A DNA stretch of 64,000 bases from Osmia lignaria lignaria (Eukaryota > Arthropoda > Insecta > Hymenoptera > Megachilidae): positions 620,001-684,000 of the forward strand of contig NW_027478171.1 in assembly GCF_051020975.1 (NCBI RefSeq), read 5' to 3'. The notes beneath the pieces are model-generated. The model was not told where the DNA came from. It was given only the letters and a program-made list of their open reading frames with translations, and did no database searches. Positions 22,855 through 35,407 of the stretch are shown here, one piece after another; positions within the stretch are counted from its first letter, which is position 1; the number at the start of each line of letters is the position of its first letter. The translations under genes were made by a program, and so were the position numbers.

Positions 22855-23819
22855 TTTGCCGTAGCTCGCTTCGTTTCCGAGATATTTGCAGATTTATCTC
22901 AAGGGAAGGGGCCTGACGGACATATTTCCAGATATTTCTTCTTCTTGTTGTTCTTCTTCTGCACAGCTAAGCTGGAAGTGGCATTTACAGCTCGCAATAG
23001 TGCAGAGTTATCTCAAAGAAAGGGGCCACGGTGTTTCTGTATCTCTATTATGTTGGTGCGGCTTCGGAACTTTTAAATATCTTGATATATCTCGAGAACT
23101 ACGCCTCTGATCGAAAAATATCATAGAACATAAAAAGTAGGAAACTGAATTCTCTACAAAAAAGGTCTCTTAACATTTTGCCATAGCTCGCTTCGTTTGC
23201 GAGATATTTGCAGATTTATCTCAAGGGAAGGGGCCTGACGGACATATTTCGAGATATTTCTTCTTCTTGTTATTCTTCTTCTGCCCAGCTAAGCTGGAAG
23301 TGGCATTTGCAGAGCGCAATAGGGCAGAGTTATCTCAAAGAAAGGGGCCACGGTGTTTCTGTATCTCTATTATGTTGGTGCGGCTTCGGAACCTTTTAAT
23401 ATCTTGATATATCTCGAGAACTACGCATCTGATCAAAAAATATCATACTACATAAAAGGTAGGAAACTTAATTCTCTACAAGAAAGGTCTCTAAACATTT
23501 TGCCATAGCTCGCTTCGTTTCCGAGATATTTGCAGATTTATCTCAAGGGAAGGGGCCTGACGGACATATTTCGAGATATTTCTTCTTCTTGTTGTTCTTC
23601 TTCTGCACAGCTAAACTGGAAGTGGCATTTCTAGCTCGCAATAGTGCAGAGTTATCTCAACGAGAGGGGCCACGGTGTTTCTGTATCTCTATTATGTTGG
23701 TGCGGCTTCGGAACTTTTAAATATCTTGATATATCTCGAGAACTACGCATCTGATCGAAAAATATCATAGAACATAAAAGTAGGAAACTTAATTCTCTAC
23801 AAAAGAGGTCTCTTAACAT
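22855..23819 (+). repeat. Three-unit segment duplicated 7 units away, right copy (units 72-74)
   Basis: Right copy of the segment at 20,601. New changes since duplication include AATAGGGCAG, TTGTTATTC, GGAACCTTTT, and TTTCTAGCTC in unit 74. Unit 74 has also lost one A in the tail (ACATAAAAGTAGG) and is 321 bp. Confidence 0.87.
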
Positions 23820-24049
23820 TTTGCCATAGCTCGCTTCGTTTCCGAGATATTTGCAGATTTATCTCAAGGGAAGGGGCCTGACGGACATATTTCGAGATAT
23901 TTCTTCTTCTTGTTGTTCTTCTTCTGCACAGCTAAGCTGGAAGTGGCATTTGCAGCTCGCAATAATGCAGAGTTATCTGAAAGAAAGGGGCCTCGGTGTT
24001 TCTGTATCTCTATTATGTTGGTGCGGCTTCGGAACTTTTAAATATCTTG

Positions 24050-24068
24050 ATATATCTCGACAAACTAC
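24050..24068 (+). other. 1-bp insertion site (unit 75)
   Basis: TCTCGACAAACTACGC in place of TCTCGAGAACTACGC makes the unit 323 bp. The only other occurrence is near 25,668 in unit 80. Both units have the ordinary CATCTGATCA tail after the insertion. Confidence 0.92.
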
Positions 24069-25436
24069 GCATCTGATCAAAAAATATCATAGAACATAAA
24101 AAGTAGGAAACTTAATTCTCTACAAAAAAGGTCTCTTAACATTTTGCCATAGCTCGCTTCGTTTCCGAGATATTTACAGATTTATCTCAAGGGAAGGGGC
24201 CTGACGGACATATTTCGAGATATTTCTTCTTCTTGTTGTTCTTCTTCTGCACAGCTAAGCTGGAAGTGGCATTTGCAGCTCGCACTAGTGCAGAGTTATC
24301 TCAAAGAAAGGGGCCACGGTGTTTCTGTACCTCTATTATGTTGGTGCAGCTTCGGAGCTTTTAAATATCTTGATATATCTCGAGAACTACGCATCTGATC
24401 AAAAAATATCATAGAACATAAAAAGTAGGAAACTTAATTCTCTACAAAAAAGGTCTCTTAACGTTTTGCAATAGCTCGCTTCGTTTCCGAGATATTTGCA
24501 GATTTATCTCAAGGGAAGGGTCCTGACGGACATATTTCGAGATATTTCTTCTTCTTGTTGTTCTTCTTCTGCACAGCTAAACTGGAAGTGGCATTTTCAG
24601 CTCGCAATAGTGCAGAGTTATCCCAAAGAAAGGGGCCACGGTGTTTCTGTATCTCTATTATGTTGGTGCGGCTTCGGCACTTTTAAATATCTCGATATAT
24701 CTCGAAAACTACGCTTCTGATCAAAAAATATCATAGAACATAAATTGTAGGAAACATAATTCTCTACAAAAAAGGTCTCTTAACATTTTGCCATAGCTCG
24801 CTTCGTTTCCGAGATATTTGCAGATTTATCTCAAGGGAAGGGTCCTGATGGACATATTTCGAGATATTTCTTCTTCTTGTTGTTCTTCTTCTGCACAGCT
24901 AAACTGGAAGTGGCATTTTCAGCTCGCAATAGTGCAGAGTTATCCCAAAGAAAGGGGCCACGGTGTTTCTGTATCTCTATTATGTTGGTGCGGCTTCGGC
25001 ACTTTTAAATATCTCGATATATCTCGAAAACTACGCTTCTGATCAAAAAATATCATAGAACATAAATTGTAGGAAACATAATTCTCTACAAAAAAGGTCT
25101 CTTAACATTTCGCCATAGCTCGCTTCGTTTCCGAGATATTTGCAGATTTATCTCAAGGGAAGGGTCCTGATGGACATATTTCGAGATATTTCTTCTTCTT
25201 GTTGTTCTTCTTCTGCACAGCTAAGCTGGAAGTGGCATTTGCAGCTCGCAATAGTGCAGAGTTATCGCAAAGAAAGGGGCCACGGTGTTTCTGTATCTCT
25301 ATTATGTTGGTGCGGCTTCGGAACTTTTAAATATCTTGATATATCTCGAGAACTACGCCTCTGATCGAAAAATATCATAGAACATAAAAAGTAGGAAACT
25401 TAATTCTCTACAAAAAAGGTCTCTTAACATTTTGCC

Positions 25437-25652
25437 ATGGCTCGCTTCGTTTCCGAGATATTTGCAGATTTATCTCAAGGGAAGGGGCCTGACGGACATA
25501 TTTCGAGATATTTCTTCTTCTTGTTGTTCTTCTTCTGCACAGCTAAGCTGGAAGTGGCATTTGCAGCTCGCAATAGTGCAGAGTTATCGCAAAGAAAGGG
25601 GCCACGGTGTTTCTGTATCTCTATTATGTTGGTGCGGCTTCGGAACTTTTAA
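25437..25652 (+). other. Chance ATG-initiated open frame, 71 codons (unit 80); not considered a gene
   Basis: In nearly all units this frame is open from just after TAACATTTT to the TAA in ACTTTTAA but has ATA where this unit has ATG (TTTGCCATGG). The new ATG has G at -3 and +4, a favourable context for eukaryotic initiation. The predicted product is low-complexity in the middle (a run of phenylalanine and leucine from the TTC/TTG tract) with no recognisable domain. I regard it as a by-product of one substitution in a satellite unit. Confidence 0.8.
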
Positions 25653-26403
25653 ATATCTTGATATATCTCGACAAACTACGCATCTGATCAAAAAATATCA
25701 TAGAACATAAACAGTAGGAAACTTAATTCTCTACAAAAAAGGTCTCTTAACATTTTGCCATAGCTCGCTTCGTTTCCGAGATATTTGCAGATTTATCTCA
25801 AGGGAAGGGGCCTGACGGACATATTTCGAGATATTTCTTCTTCTTGTTGTTCTTCTTCTGCACAGCTAAACTGGAAGTGGCATTTTCAGCTCGCAATAGT
25901 GCAGAGTTATCCCAAAGAAAGGGGCCACGGTGTTTCTGTATCTCTATTATGTTGGTGCGGCTTCGGCACTTTTAAATATCTCGATATATCTCGAAAACTA
26001 CGCTTCTGATCAAAAAATATCATAGAACATAAATTGTAGGAAACATAATTCTCTACAAAAAAGGTCTCTTAACATTTTGCCATAGCTCGCTTCGTTTCCG
26101 AGATATTTGCAGATTTATCTCAAGGGAAGGGGCCTGACGGACATATTTCGAGATATTTCTTCTTCTTGTTGTTCTTCTTCTGCACAGCTAAGCTGGAAGT
26201 GGCATTTTCAGCTCGCAATAGTGCAGAGTTATCCCAAAGAAAGGGGCCACGGTGTTTCTGTATCTCTATTATGTTGGTGCGGCTTCGGAACTTTTCAATA
26301 TCTTGATATATCTCGAGAACTACGCCTCTGATCGAAAAATATCATAGAACATAAAAAGTAGGAAACTTAATTCTCTACAAAAAAGGTCTCTTAACATTTT
26401 GCC

Positions 26404-26619
26404 ATGGCTCGCTTCGTTTCCGAGATATTTGCAGATTTATCTCAAGGGAAGGGGCCTGACGGACATATTTCGGGATATTTCTTCTTCTTGTTGTTCTTCT
26501 TCTGCACAGCTAAGCTGGAAGTGGCATTTGCAGCTCGCAGTAGTGCAGAGTTATCTCAAAGAAAGGGGCCACGGTGTTTCTGTATCTCTATTATGTTGGT
26601 GCGGCTTCGGAACTTTTAA
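26404..26619 (+). other. Chance ATG-initiated open frame, 71 codons (unit 83); not considered a gene
   Basis: Second unit with GCCATGG in place of GCCATAG, three units after the first and part of the same 3-unit duplication. It differs from the first by a few residues and shows no domain. Confidence 0.8.
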
Positions 26620-27041
26620 ATATCAGGATATATCTCGAGAACTACGCATCTGATCAAAAAATATCATAGAACATAAAAAGTAGGAAACTTAATTCTCTAC
26701 AAAAATGGTCTCTTAACATTTTGCCATAGCTCGCTTCGTTTCCGAGATATTTGCAGATTTATCTCAAGGGAAGGGGCCTGACGGACATATTTCGAGATAT
26801 TTCTTCTTCTTGTTGTTCTTCTTCTGCACAGCTAAGCTGGAAGTGGCATTTGCAGCTCGCAATAGTGCAGAGTTACCTCAAAGAAAGGGGCCACGGTGTT
26901 TCTGTATCTCTATTATGTTGGTGCCGCTTCGGAACTTTTAAATATCAGGATATATCTCGAGAACTACGCATCTGATCAAAAAATATCATAGAACATAAAA
27001 AGTAGGAAACTTAATTCTCTACAAAAATGGTCTCTTAACAT

Positions 27042-29616
27042 TTTGCCATAGCTCGCTTCGTTTCCGAGATATTTGCAGATTTATCTCAAGGGAAGGGGCC
27101 TGACGGACATATTTCGAGATATTTCTTCTTCTTGTTGTTCTTCTTCTGCACAGCTAAGCTGGAAGTGGCATTTGCAGCTCGCAGTAGTGCAGAGTTATCT
27201 CAAAGAAAGGGGCCACGGTGTTTCTGTATCTCTATTATGTTGGTGCGGCTTCGGAACTTTTAAATATCTTGATATATCTCGAGAACTACGCATCTGATCA
27301 GAAAATATCATAGAACATAAAAAGTAGGAAACTTAATTCTCTACAAAAAAGGTCTCTTAACATTTTGCCATAGCTCGCTTCGTTTCCGAGATATTTGCAG
27401 ATTTATCTCAAGGGAAGGGGCCTGACGGACATATTTCGAGATATTTCTTCTTCTTGTTGTTCTTCTTCTGCACAGCTAAGCTGGAAGTGGCATTTGCAGC
27501 GCGCAATAGTGCTGAGTTATCTCAAAGAAAGGGGCCACGGTGTTTCTGTATCTCTATTATGTTGGTGCGGCTTCGGAACTTTTAAATATCTTGATATATC
27601 TCGAGAACTACGCATCTGAACGAAAAATATCATAGAACATAAAAAGTAGGAAACTTAATTCTCTACAAAAGAGGTCTCTTAACATTTTGCCATAGCTCGC
27701 TTCGTTTCCGAGATATTTGCAGATTTATCTCAAGGGAAGGGGCCTGACGGACATATTTCGAGATATTTCTTCTTTTTGTTGTTCTTCTTCTGCACAGCTA
27801 AGCTGGAAGTGGCATTTGCAGCTCGCAATAGTGCAGAGTTATCTCAAAGAAAGGGGCCACGGTGTTTCTGTACCTCTATTATGTTGGTGCGGCTTCGGAA
27901 CTTTTAAATATCTTGATATATCTCGAGAACTACGCATCCGATCAAAAAATATCATAGAACATAAAAAGTAGGAAACTTAATTCTCTACAAAAAAGGTCTC
28001 TTAACATTTTGCCATACCTCGCTTCGTTTCCGAGATATTTGCAGATTTATCTCGAGGGAAGGGGCCTGACGGACATATTTCGAGATATTTCTTCTTCTTG
28101 TTGTTCTTCTTCTGCACAGCTAAGCTGGAAGCGGCATTTGCGGCTCGCACTAGTGCAGAGTTATCTCAAAGAAAGGGGCCACGGTGTTTCTGTATCTCTA
28201 TTATGTTGGTGCGGCTTCGGATCTTTTAAATATCTCGATATATCTCGAAAACTACGCTTCTGATCAAAAAATATGATAGAACATAAATTGTAGGAAACAT
28301 AATTCTCTACAAAAAAGGTCTCTTAACATTTTGCCGTAGCTCGCTTCGTTTCCGAGATATTTGCAGATTTATCTCAAGGGAAGGGGCCTGACGGACATAT
28401 TTCCAGATATTTCTTCTTCTTGTTGTTCTTCTTCTGCACAGCTAAGCTGGAAGTGGCATTTGCAGCTCGCAATAGTGCAGAGTTATCTCAAAGAAAGGGG
28501 CCACGGTGTTTCTGTATCTCTATTATGTTGGTGCGCCTTCGGAACTTTTAAATATCTTGATATATCTCGAGAACTACGCATCTGATCGAAAAATATCATA
28601 GAACATAAAAAGTAGGAAACTTAATTCTCTACAAAAGAGGTCTCTTAACATTTTGCCATAGCTCGCTTCGTTTCCGAGATATTTGCAGATTTATCTCAAG
28701 GGAAGGGGCCTGACGGACATATTTCGAGATATTTCTTCTTTTTGTTGTTCTTCTTCTGCACAGCTAAGCTGGAAGTGGCATTTGCAGCTCGCAATAGTGC
28801 AGAGTTATCTCAAAGAAAGGGGCCACGGTGTTTCTGTATCTCTATTATGTTGGTGCGGCTTCGGAACTTTTAAAAATCTTGATATATCTCGAGAACTACG
28901 CATCTGATCGAAAAATATCATAGAACATAAAAGTAGGAAACTTAATTCTCTACAAAAGAGGTCTCTTAACATTTTGCCATAGCTCGCTTCGTTTCCGAGA
29001 TATTTGCAGATTTATCTCAAGGGAAGGGGCCTGACGGACATATTTCGAGATATTTCTTCTTCTTGTTGTTCTTCTTCTGCACAGCTAAGCTGGAAGTGGC
29101 ATTTACAGCTCGCAATAGTGCAGAGTTATCTCAAAGAAAGGGGCCACGGTGTTTCTGTATCTCTATTATGTTGGTGCGGCTTCGGAACTTTTAAATATCT
29201 TGATATATCTCGAGAACTACGCATCTGAGCAAAAAATATCATAGAACATGAAAAGTAGGAAACTTAATTCTCTACAAAAAAGATCTCTTAACATTTTGCC
29301 GTAGCTCTCTTCGTTTCCGAGATATTTGCAGATATATCTCAAGGGAAGGGGCCTGACGGACATATTTCGAGATATTTCTTCTTCTTGTTGTTCTTCTTCT
29401 GCACAGCTAAGCTGGAAGTGGCATTTGCAGCTCGCAATAGTGCAGAGTTATCTCAAAGAAAGGGGCCACGGTGTTTCTGTATCTCTATTATGTTGGTGCG
29501 GCTTCGGAACTTTTAAATATCTTGATATATCTCGAGAACTACGCATCTGATCAAAAAATATCATAGAACATAAAAAGTAGGAAACTTAATTCTCTACAAA
29601 AAAGGTCGCTTAACAT
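27042..29616 (+). repeat. 8-unit HOR, first copy (units 85-92, 2,575 bp)
   Basis: The order of private markers is GCAGTAGTGC, GTGCTGAGTT, TTCTTTTTG with GCATCCGATC, CATACCTCGC with ATCTCGAGGG and AAGCGGC and GGATCTTTT, GCGCCTTCGG, TTCTTTTTG with TAAAAATCTTG, GAACATGAAAAG, AAGATCTC with GCTCTCTTCG. The same order recurs at 29,617. Seven consecutive unit pairs translate identically in the reference frame, so divergence is very low. Confidence 0.93.
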
Positions 29617-32191
29617 TTTGCCATAGCTCGCTTCGTTTCCGAGATATTTGCATATTTATCTCAAGGGAAGGGGCCTGACGGACATATTTCGAGATATTTC
29701 TTCTTCTTGTTGTTCTTCTTCTGCACAGCTAAGCTGGAAGTGGCATTTGCAGCTCGCAGTAGTGCAGAGTTATCTCAAAGAAAGGGGCCACGGTGTTTCT
29801 GTATCTCTATTATGTTGGTGCGGCTTCGGAACTTTTAAATATCTTGATATATCTCGAGAACTACGCATCTGATCAGAAAATATCATAGAACATAAAAAGT
29901 AGGAAACTTAATTCTCTACAAAAAAGGTCTCTTAACATTTTGCCATAGCTCGCTTCGTTTCCGAGATATTTGCAGATTTATCTCAAGGGAAGGGGCCTGA
30001 CGGACATATTTCGAGATATTTCTTCTTCTTGTTGTTCTTCTTCTGCACAGCTAAGCTGGAAGTGGCATTTGCAGCGCGCAATAGTGCTGAGTTATCTCAA
30101 AGAAAGGGGCCACGGTGTTTCTGTATCTCTATTATGTTGGTGCGGCTTCGGAACTTTTAAATATCTTGATATATCTCGAGAACTACGCATCTGAACGAAA
30201 AATATCATAGAACATAAAAAGTAGGAAACTTAATTCTCTACAAAAGAGGTCTCTTAACATTTTGCCATAGCTCGCTTCGTTTCCGAGATATTTGCAGATT
30301 TATCTCAAGGGAAGGGGCCTGACGGACATATTTCGAGATATTTCTTCTTTTTGTTGTTCTTCTTCTGCACAGCTAAGCTGGAAGTGGCATTTGCAGCTCG
30401 CAATAGTGCAGAGTTATCTCAAAGAAAGGGGCCACGGTGTTTCTGTACCTCTATTATGTTGGTGCGGCTTCGGAACTTTTAAATATCTTGATATATCTCG
30501 AGAACTACGCATCCGATCAAAAAATATCATAGAACATAAAAAGTAGGAAACTTAATTCTCTACAAAAAAGGTCTCTTAACATTTTGCCATACCTCGCTTC
30601 GTTTCCGAGATATTTGCAGATTTATCTCGAGGGAAGGGGCCTGACGGACATATTTCGAGATATTTCTTCTTCTTGTTGTTCTTCTTCTGCACAGCTAAGC
30701 TGGAAGCGGCATTTGCGGCTCGCACTAGTGCAGAGTTATCTCAAAGAAAGGGGCCACGGTGTTTCTGTATCTCTATTATGTTGGTGCGGCTTCGGATCTT
30801 TTAAATATCTCGATATATCTCGAAAACTACGCTTCTGATCAAAAAATATGATAGAACATAAATTGTAGGAAACATAATTCTCTACAAAAAAGGTCTCTTA
30901 ACATTTTGCCGTAGCTCGCTTCGTTTCCGAGATATTTGCAGATTTATCTCAAGGGAAGGGGCCTGACGGACATATTTCCAGATATTTCTTCTTCTTGTTG
31001 TTCTTCTTCTGCACAGCTAAGCTGGAAGTGGCATTTGCAGCTCGCAATAGTGCAGAGTTATCTCAAAGAAAGGGGCCACGGTGTTTCTGTATCTCTATTA
31101 TGTTGGTGCGCCTTCGGAACTTTTAAATATCTTGATATATCTCGAGAACTACGCATCTGATCGAAAAATATCATAGAACATAAAAAGTAGGAAACTTAAT
31201 TCTCTACAAAAGAGGTCTCTTAACATTTTGCCATAGCTCGCTTCGTTTCCGAGATATTTGCAGATTTATCTCAAGGGAAGGGGCCTGACGGACATATTTC
31301 GAGATATTTCTTCTTTTTGTTGTTCTTCTTCTGCACAGCTAAGCTGGAAGTGGCATTTGCAGCTCGCAATAGTGCAGAGTTATCTCAAAGAAAGGGGCCA
31401 CGGTGTTTCTGTATCTCTATTATGTTGGTGCGGCTTCGGAACTTTTAAAAATCTTGATATATCTCGAGAACTACGCATCTGATCGAAAAATATCATAGAA
31501 CATAAAAGTAGGAAACTTAATTCTCTACAAAAGAGGTCTCTTAACATTTTGCCATAGCTCGCTTCGTTTCCGAGATATTTGCAGATTTATCTCAAGGGAA
31601 GGGGCCTGACGGACATATTTCGAGATATTTCTTCTTCTTGTTGTTCTTCTTCTGCACAGCTAAGCTGGAAGTGGCATTTACAGCTCGCAATAGTGCAGAG
31701 TTATCTCAAAGAAAGGGGCCACGGTGTTTCTGTATCTCTATTATGTTGGTGCGGCTTCGGAACTTTTAAATATCTTGATATATCTCGAGAACTACGCATC
31801 TGAGCAAAAAATATCATAGAACATGAAAAGTAGGAAACTTAATTCTCTACAAAAAAGATCTCTTAACATTTTGCCGTAGCTCTCTTCGTTTCCGAGATAT
31901 TTGCAGATATATCTCAAGGGAAGGGGCCTGACGGACATATTTCGAGATATTTCTTCTTCTTGTTGTTCTTCTTCTGCACAGCTAAGCTGGAAGTGGCATT
32001 TGCAGCTCGCAATAGTGCAGAGTTATCTCAAAGAAAGGGGCCACGGTGTTTCTGTATCTCTATTATGTTGGTGCGGCTTCGGAACTTTTAAATATCTTGA
32101 TATATCTCGAGAACTACGCATCTGATCAAAAAATATCATAGAACATAAAAAGTAGGAAACTTAATTCTCTACAAAAAAGGTCGCTTAACAT
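29617..32191 (+). repeat. 8-unit HOR, second copy (units 93-100, 2,575 bp)
   Basis: Tandem copy of 27,042-29,616. Unit 93 has the head GCATATTTATCTC and the upstream GGTCGCTTAAC, which unit 85 lacks, but its middle matches unit 85 (GCAGTAGTGC, ATCAGAAAATATC). The duplication junction therefore lies between about 29,652 and 29,757. The next unit (101) again has the GCATATTTATC head and then departs into a GCACTAGTGC middle, marking the end of the second copy. Confidence 0.93.
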
Positions 32192-35085
32192 TTTGCCATA
32201 GCTCGCTTCGTTTCCGAGATATTTGCATATTTATCTCAAGGGAAGGGGCCTGACGGACATATTTCGAGATATTTCTTCTTCTTGTTGTTCTTCTTCTGCA
32301 CAGCTAAGCTGGAAGTGGCATTTGCGGCTCGCACTAGTGCAGAGTTATCTCAAAGAAAGGGGCCACGGTGTTTCTGTATCTCTATTATGTTGGTGCGGCT
32401 TCGGAACTTTTAAATATCTCGATATATCTCGAAAACTACGCTTCTGATCAAAAAATATCATAGAACATAAATTGTAGCAAACGTAATTCTCTACAAAAAA
32501 GGTCTCTTAACATTTTGCCATAGCTCGCTTCGTTTCCGAGATATTTGCAGATATATCTCAAGGGAAGGGGCCTGACGGGCATATTTCGAGATATTTCTTC
32601 TTCTTGTTGTTCTTCTTCTGCACAGCTAAGCTGGAAGTGGCATTTACAGCTCGCAATAGTGCAGAGTTATCTCAAAGAAAGGGGCCACGGTGTTTCTGTA
32701 TCTCTATTATGTTGGTGCGGCTTCGGAACTTTTAAATATCTTAATATATCTCGAGAACTACGCATCTGATCAAAAAATATCATAGAACATAAAAAGTAGG
32801 AAACTTAATTCTCTACAAAAAAGGTGTCTTAACATTTTGCCATAGCTCGCTTCGTTTCCGAGATATTTGCAGATTTATCTCAAGGGAAGGGGCCTAACGG
32901 ACATATTTCGAGATATTTCTTCTTCTTGTTGTCCTTCTTCTGCACAGCTAAGCTGGAAGTGGCATTTGCGGCTCGCACTAGTGCAGAGTTATCTCAAAGA
33001 AAGGGGCCACGGTGTTTCTGTATCTATTATGTTGGTGCGGTTTCGGAACTTTTAAATATCTTGATATATCTCGAGAACTACGCATCTGATCAAAAAATAT
33101 CATAGAACATAAAAAGTAGGAAACATAATTCTGTACAAAAAAAGTCTCTTAACATTTTGCCATAGCTCGCTTCGTTTCCGAGATATTTGCAGCTTTATCT
33201 CAAGGGAAGGGGCCTGACGGACATATTTCGAGATATTTCTTCTTCTTGTTGTTCTTCTTCTGCACAGCTAAGCTGGAAGTGGCATTTGCGGCTCGCACTA
33301 GTGCAGAGTTATCTCAAAGAAAGGGGCCACGGTGTTTCTGTATCTCTATTATGTTGGTGCGGCTTCGGAACTTTTAAATATCTTAATATATCTCGAGAAC
33401 TACGCATCTGATCAAAAAATATCATAGAACATAAAAAGTAGGAAACTTAATTCTCTACAAAAAAGGTGTCTTAACATTTTGCCATAGCTCGCTTCGTTTC
33501 CGAGATATTTGCAGATTTATCTCAAGGGAAGGGGCCTAACGGACATATTTCGAGATATTTCTTCTTCTTGTTGTCCTTCTTCTGCACAGCTAAGCTGGAA
33601 GTGGCATTTGCGGCTCGCACTAGTGCAGAGTTATCTCAAAGAAAGGGGCCACGGTGTTTCTGTATCTATTATGTTGGTGCGGTTTCGGAACTTTTAAATA
33701 TCTTGATATATCTCGAGAACTACGCATCTGATCAAAAAATATCATAGAACATAAAAAGTAGGAAACATAATTCTGTACAAAAAAGGTCTCTTAACATTTT
33801 GCCATAGCTCGCTTCGTTTCCGAGATATTTGCAGATTTATCTCAAGGGAAGGGGCCTGACGGACATATTTCGAGATATTTCTTCTTCTTGTTGTTCTTCT
33901 TCTGCACAGCTAAGCTGGAAGTGGCATTTGCGGCTCGCACTAGTGCACAGTTATCTCAAAGAAAGGGGCCACGGTGTTTCTGTATCTCTATTATGTTGGT
34001 GCGGCTTCGGAACTTTTAAGTATCTCGATATATCTCGAAAACTACGCTTCTGACCAAAAAATATTATAGAACATAAATTGTAGGAAACATAATTCTCTAC
34101 AAAAAACGTCTCTTAACATTTTGCCGTAGCTCGTTTCGTTTCCGAGATATTTGCAGATTTATCTCAAGGGAAGGGGCCTGACGGACATATTTCCAGATAT
34201 TTCTTCTTCTTGTTGTTCTTCTTCTGCACAGCTAAGCTGGAAGTGGCATTTGCAGCTCGCAATAGTGCAGAGTTATCTCAAAGAAAGGGGCCACGGTGTT
34301 TCTGTATCTCTATTATGTTGGTGCGCCTTCGGAACTTTTAAATATCTTGATATATCTCGAGAACTACGCATCTGATCGAAAAATATCATAGAACATAAAA
34401 AGTAGGAAACTTAATTGTCTACAAAAAAGGTCTCTTAACATTTTGCCATAGCTCGCTTCGTTTCCGAGATATTTGCAGATTTATCTCAAGGGAAGTGGCC
34501 TGACGGACATATTTCGAGATATTTCTTCTTCTTGTTGTTCTTCTTCTGCACAGCTAAGCTGGAAGTGGCATTTGCAGCTCGCAAGAGTGCAGAGTTATCC
34601 CAAAGAAAGGGGCCACGGTGTTTCTGTATCTCTATTATGTTGGTGCGGCTTCGGAACTTTTACATATCTCGATATATCTCGAAAACTACGCTTCTGATCA
34701 AAAAATATCATAGAACATAAATTGTAGCAAACATAATTCGCTACAAAAAAGGTCTCTTAACATTTTGCCATAGCTCGCTTCGTTTCCGAGATATTTGCAG
34801 ATATATCTCAAGGGAAGGGGCCTGACGGGCATATTTCGAGATATTTCTTCTTCTTGTTGTTCTTCTTCTGCACAGCTAAGCTGGAAGTGGCATTTGCAGC
34901 TCGCAATAGTGCAGAGTTATCTCAAAGAAAGGGGCCACGGTGTTTCTGTATCTCTATTATGTTGGTGCGGCTTCGGAACTTTCAAATATCTTGATATATC
35001 TCGAGAACTACGCATCTGATCAAAAAATATCATAGAACATAAAAAGTAGGAATCCCAATTTTCTACAAAAAAGGTCTCTTAACAT
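31548..35085 (+). repeat. Long-range duplication, left copy (units 99-109)
   Basis: Matches 36,694-39,269 in marker order: GAACATGAAAAG, AAGATCTC/GCTCTCTTCG, GCATATTTATC with GCACTAGTGC, ACGGGCATATT with CTTAATATATC, then after three extra units GTGCACAGTT with TTTTAAGTATC, GCGCCTTCGG, GGGAAGTGGCC with CAAGAGTGC and TTTTACATATC, ACGGGCATATT. This copy contains the extra dimer repeat (units 103-105) that the right copy lacks. Confidence 0.87.
32514..33797 (+). repeat. Dimer HOR, two copies (period 642 bp)
   Basis: Units 102-103 (32514-33155) and 104-105 (33156-33797). The first unit has ATCTTAATATATC. The second has GGCCTAACGG, TTGTCCTTC, GCGGTTTCGG and a 2-bp deletion (GTATCTATTATG), so it is 320 bp. 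Both members also share the tail CATAATTCTGTAC. This deletion has the same form as the one in units 11, 16, 31 and 49 but a different flanking haplotype. Confidence 0.9.
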
Positions 35086-35407
35086 TTTGCCGTAGCTCGC
35101 TTTGTTTCCGAGATATTTGCAGATTTATCTCAAGGGAAGGGGCCTGACGGACATATTTCGAGATATTTCTTCTTTTTGTTGTTCTTCTTCTGCACAGCTA
35201 AGCTGGAAGTGGCATTTGCAGTTCGCAATAGTGCAGAGTTATCTCAAAGACAGGGGCCACGGTGTTTCTGTATCTCTATTATGTTGGTGCGGCTTCGGAA
35301 CTTTTAAATATCTTGATATATCTCGAGAACTACGCATCCGATCAAAAAATATCATAGAACATAAAAAGTAGGAAACTTAATTCTCTACAAAAAAGGTGTC
35401 TTAACAT

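Larger units (their letters stand above)
24787..26719 (+). repeat. 3-unit HOR, two tandem copies (967 and 966 bp)
   Basis: Units 78-80 (24787-25753) and 81-83 (25754-26719). The first unit has TTTTCAGCTCG, TTATCCCAAAG, TTCGGCAC and the AAATTGTAGG tail; the second has the CGCCTCTGATCG tail; the third begins TTTGCCATGGCTCGC. Unit 77 (24465-24786) is an extra copy of the first-position unit. The copies diverge in the third unit after about 26,480. Confidence 0.8.
20601..27041 (+). repeat. Domain 3 (units 65-84): mixed domain with 7-unit and 3-unit duplications
   Basis: This domain holds the tandem and interspersed copies listed separately, the only two 323-bp units in the window (75 and 80, both with TCTCGACAAACTACGC), and middles of type TTTTCAGCTCG with TTATCCCAAAG and TTCGGCAC. 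No single variant dominates. Confidence 0.75.
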
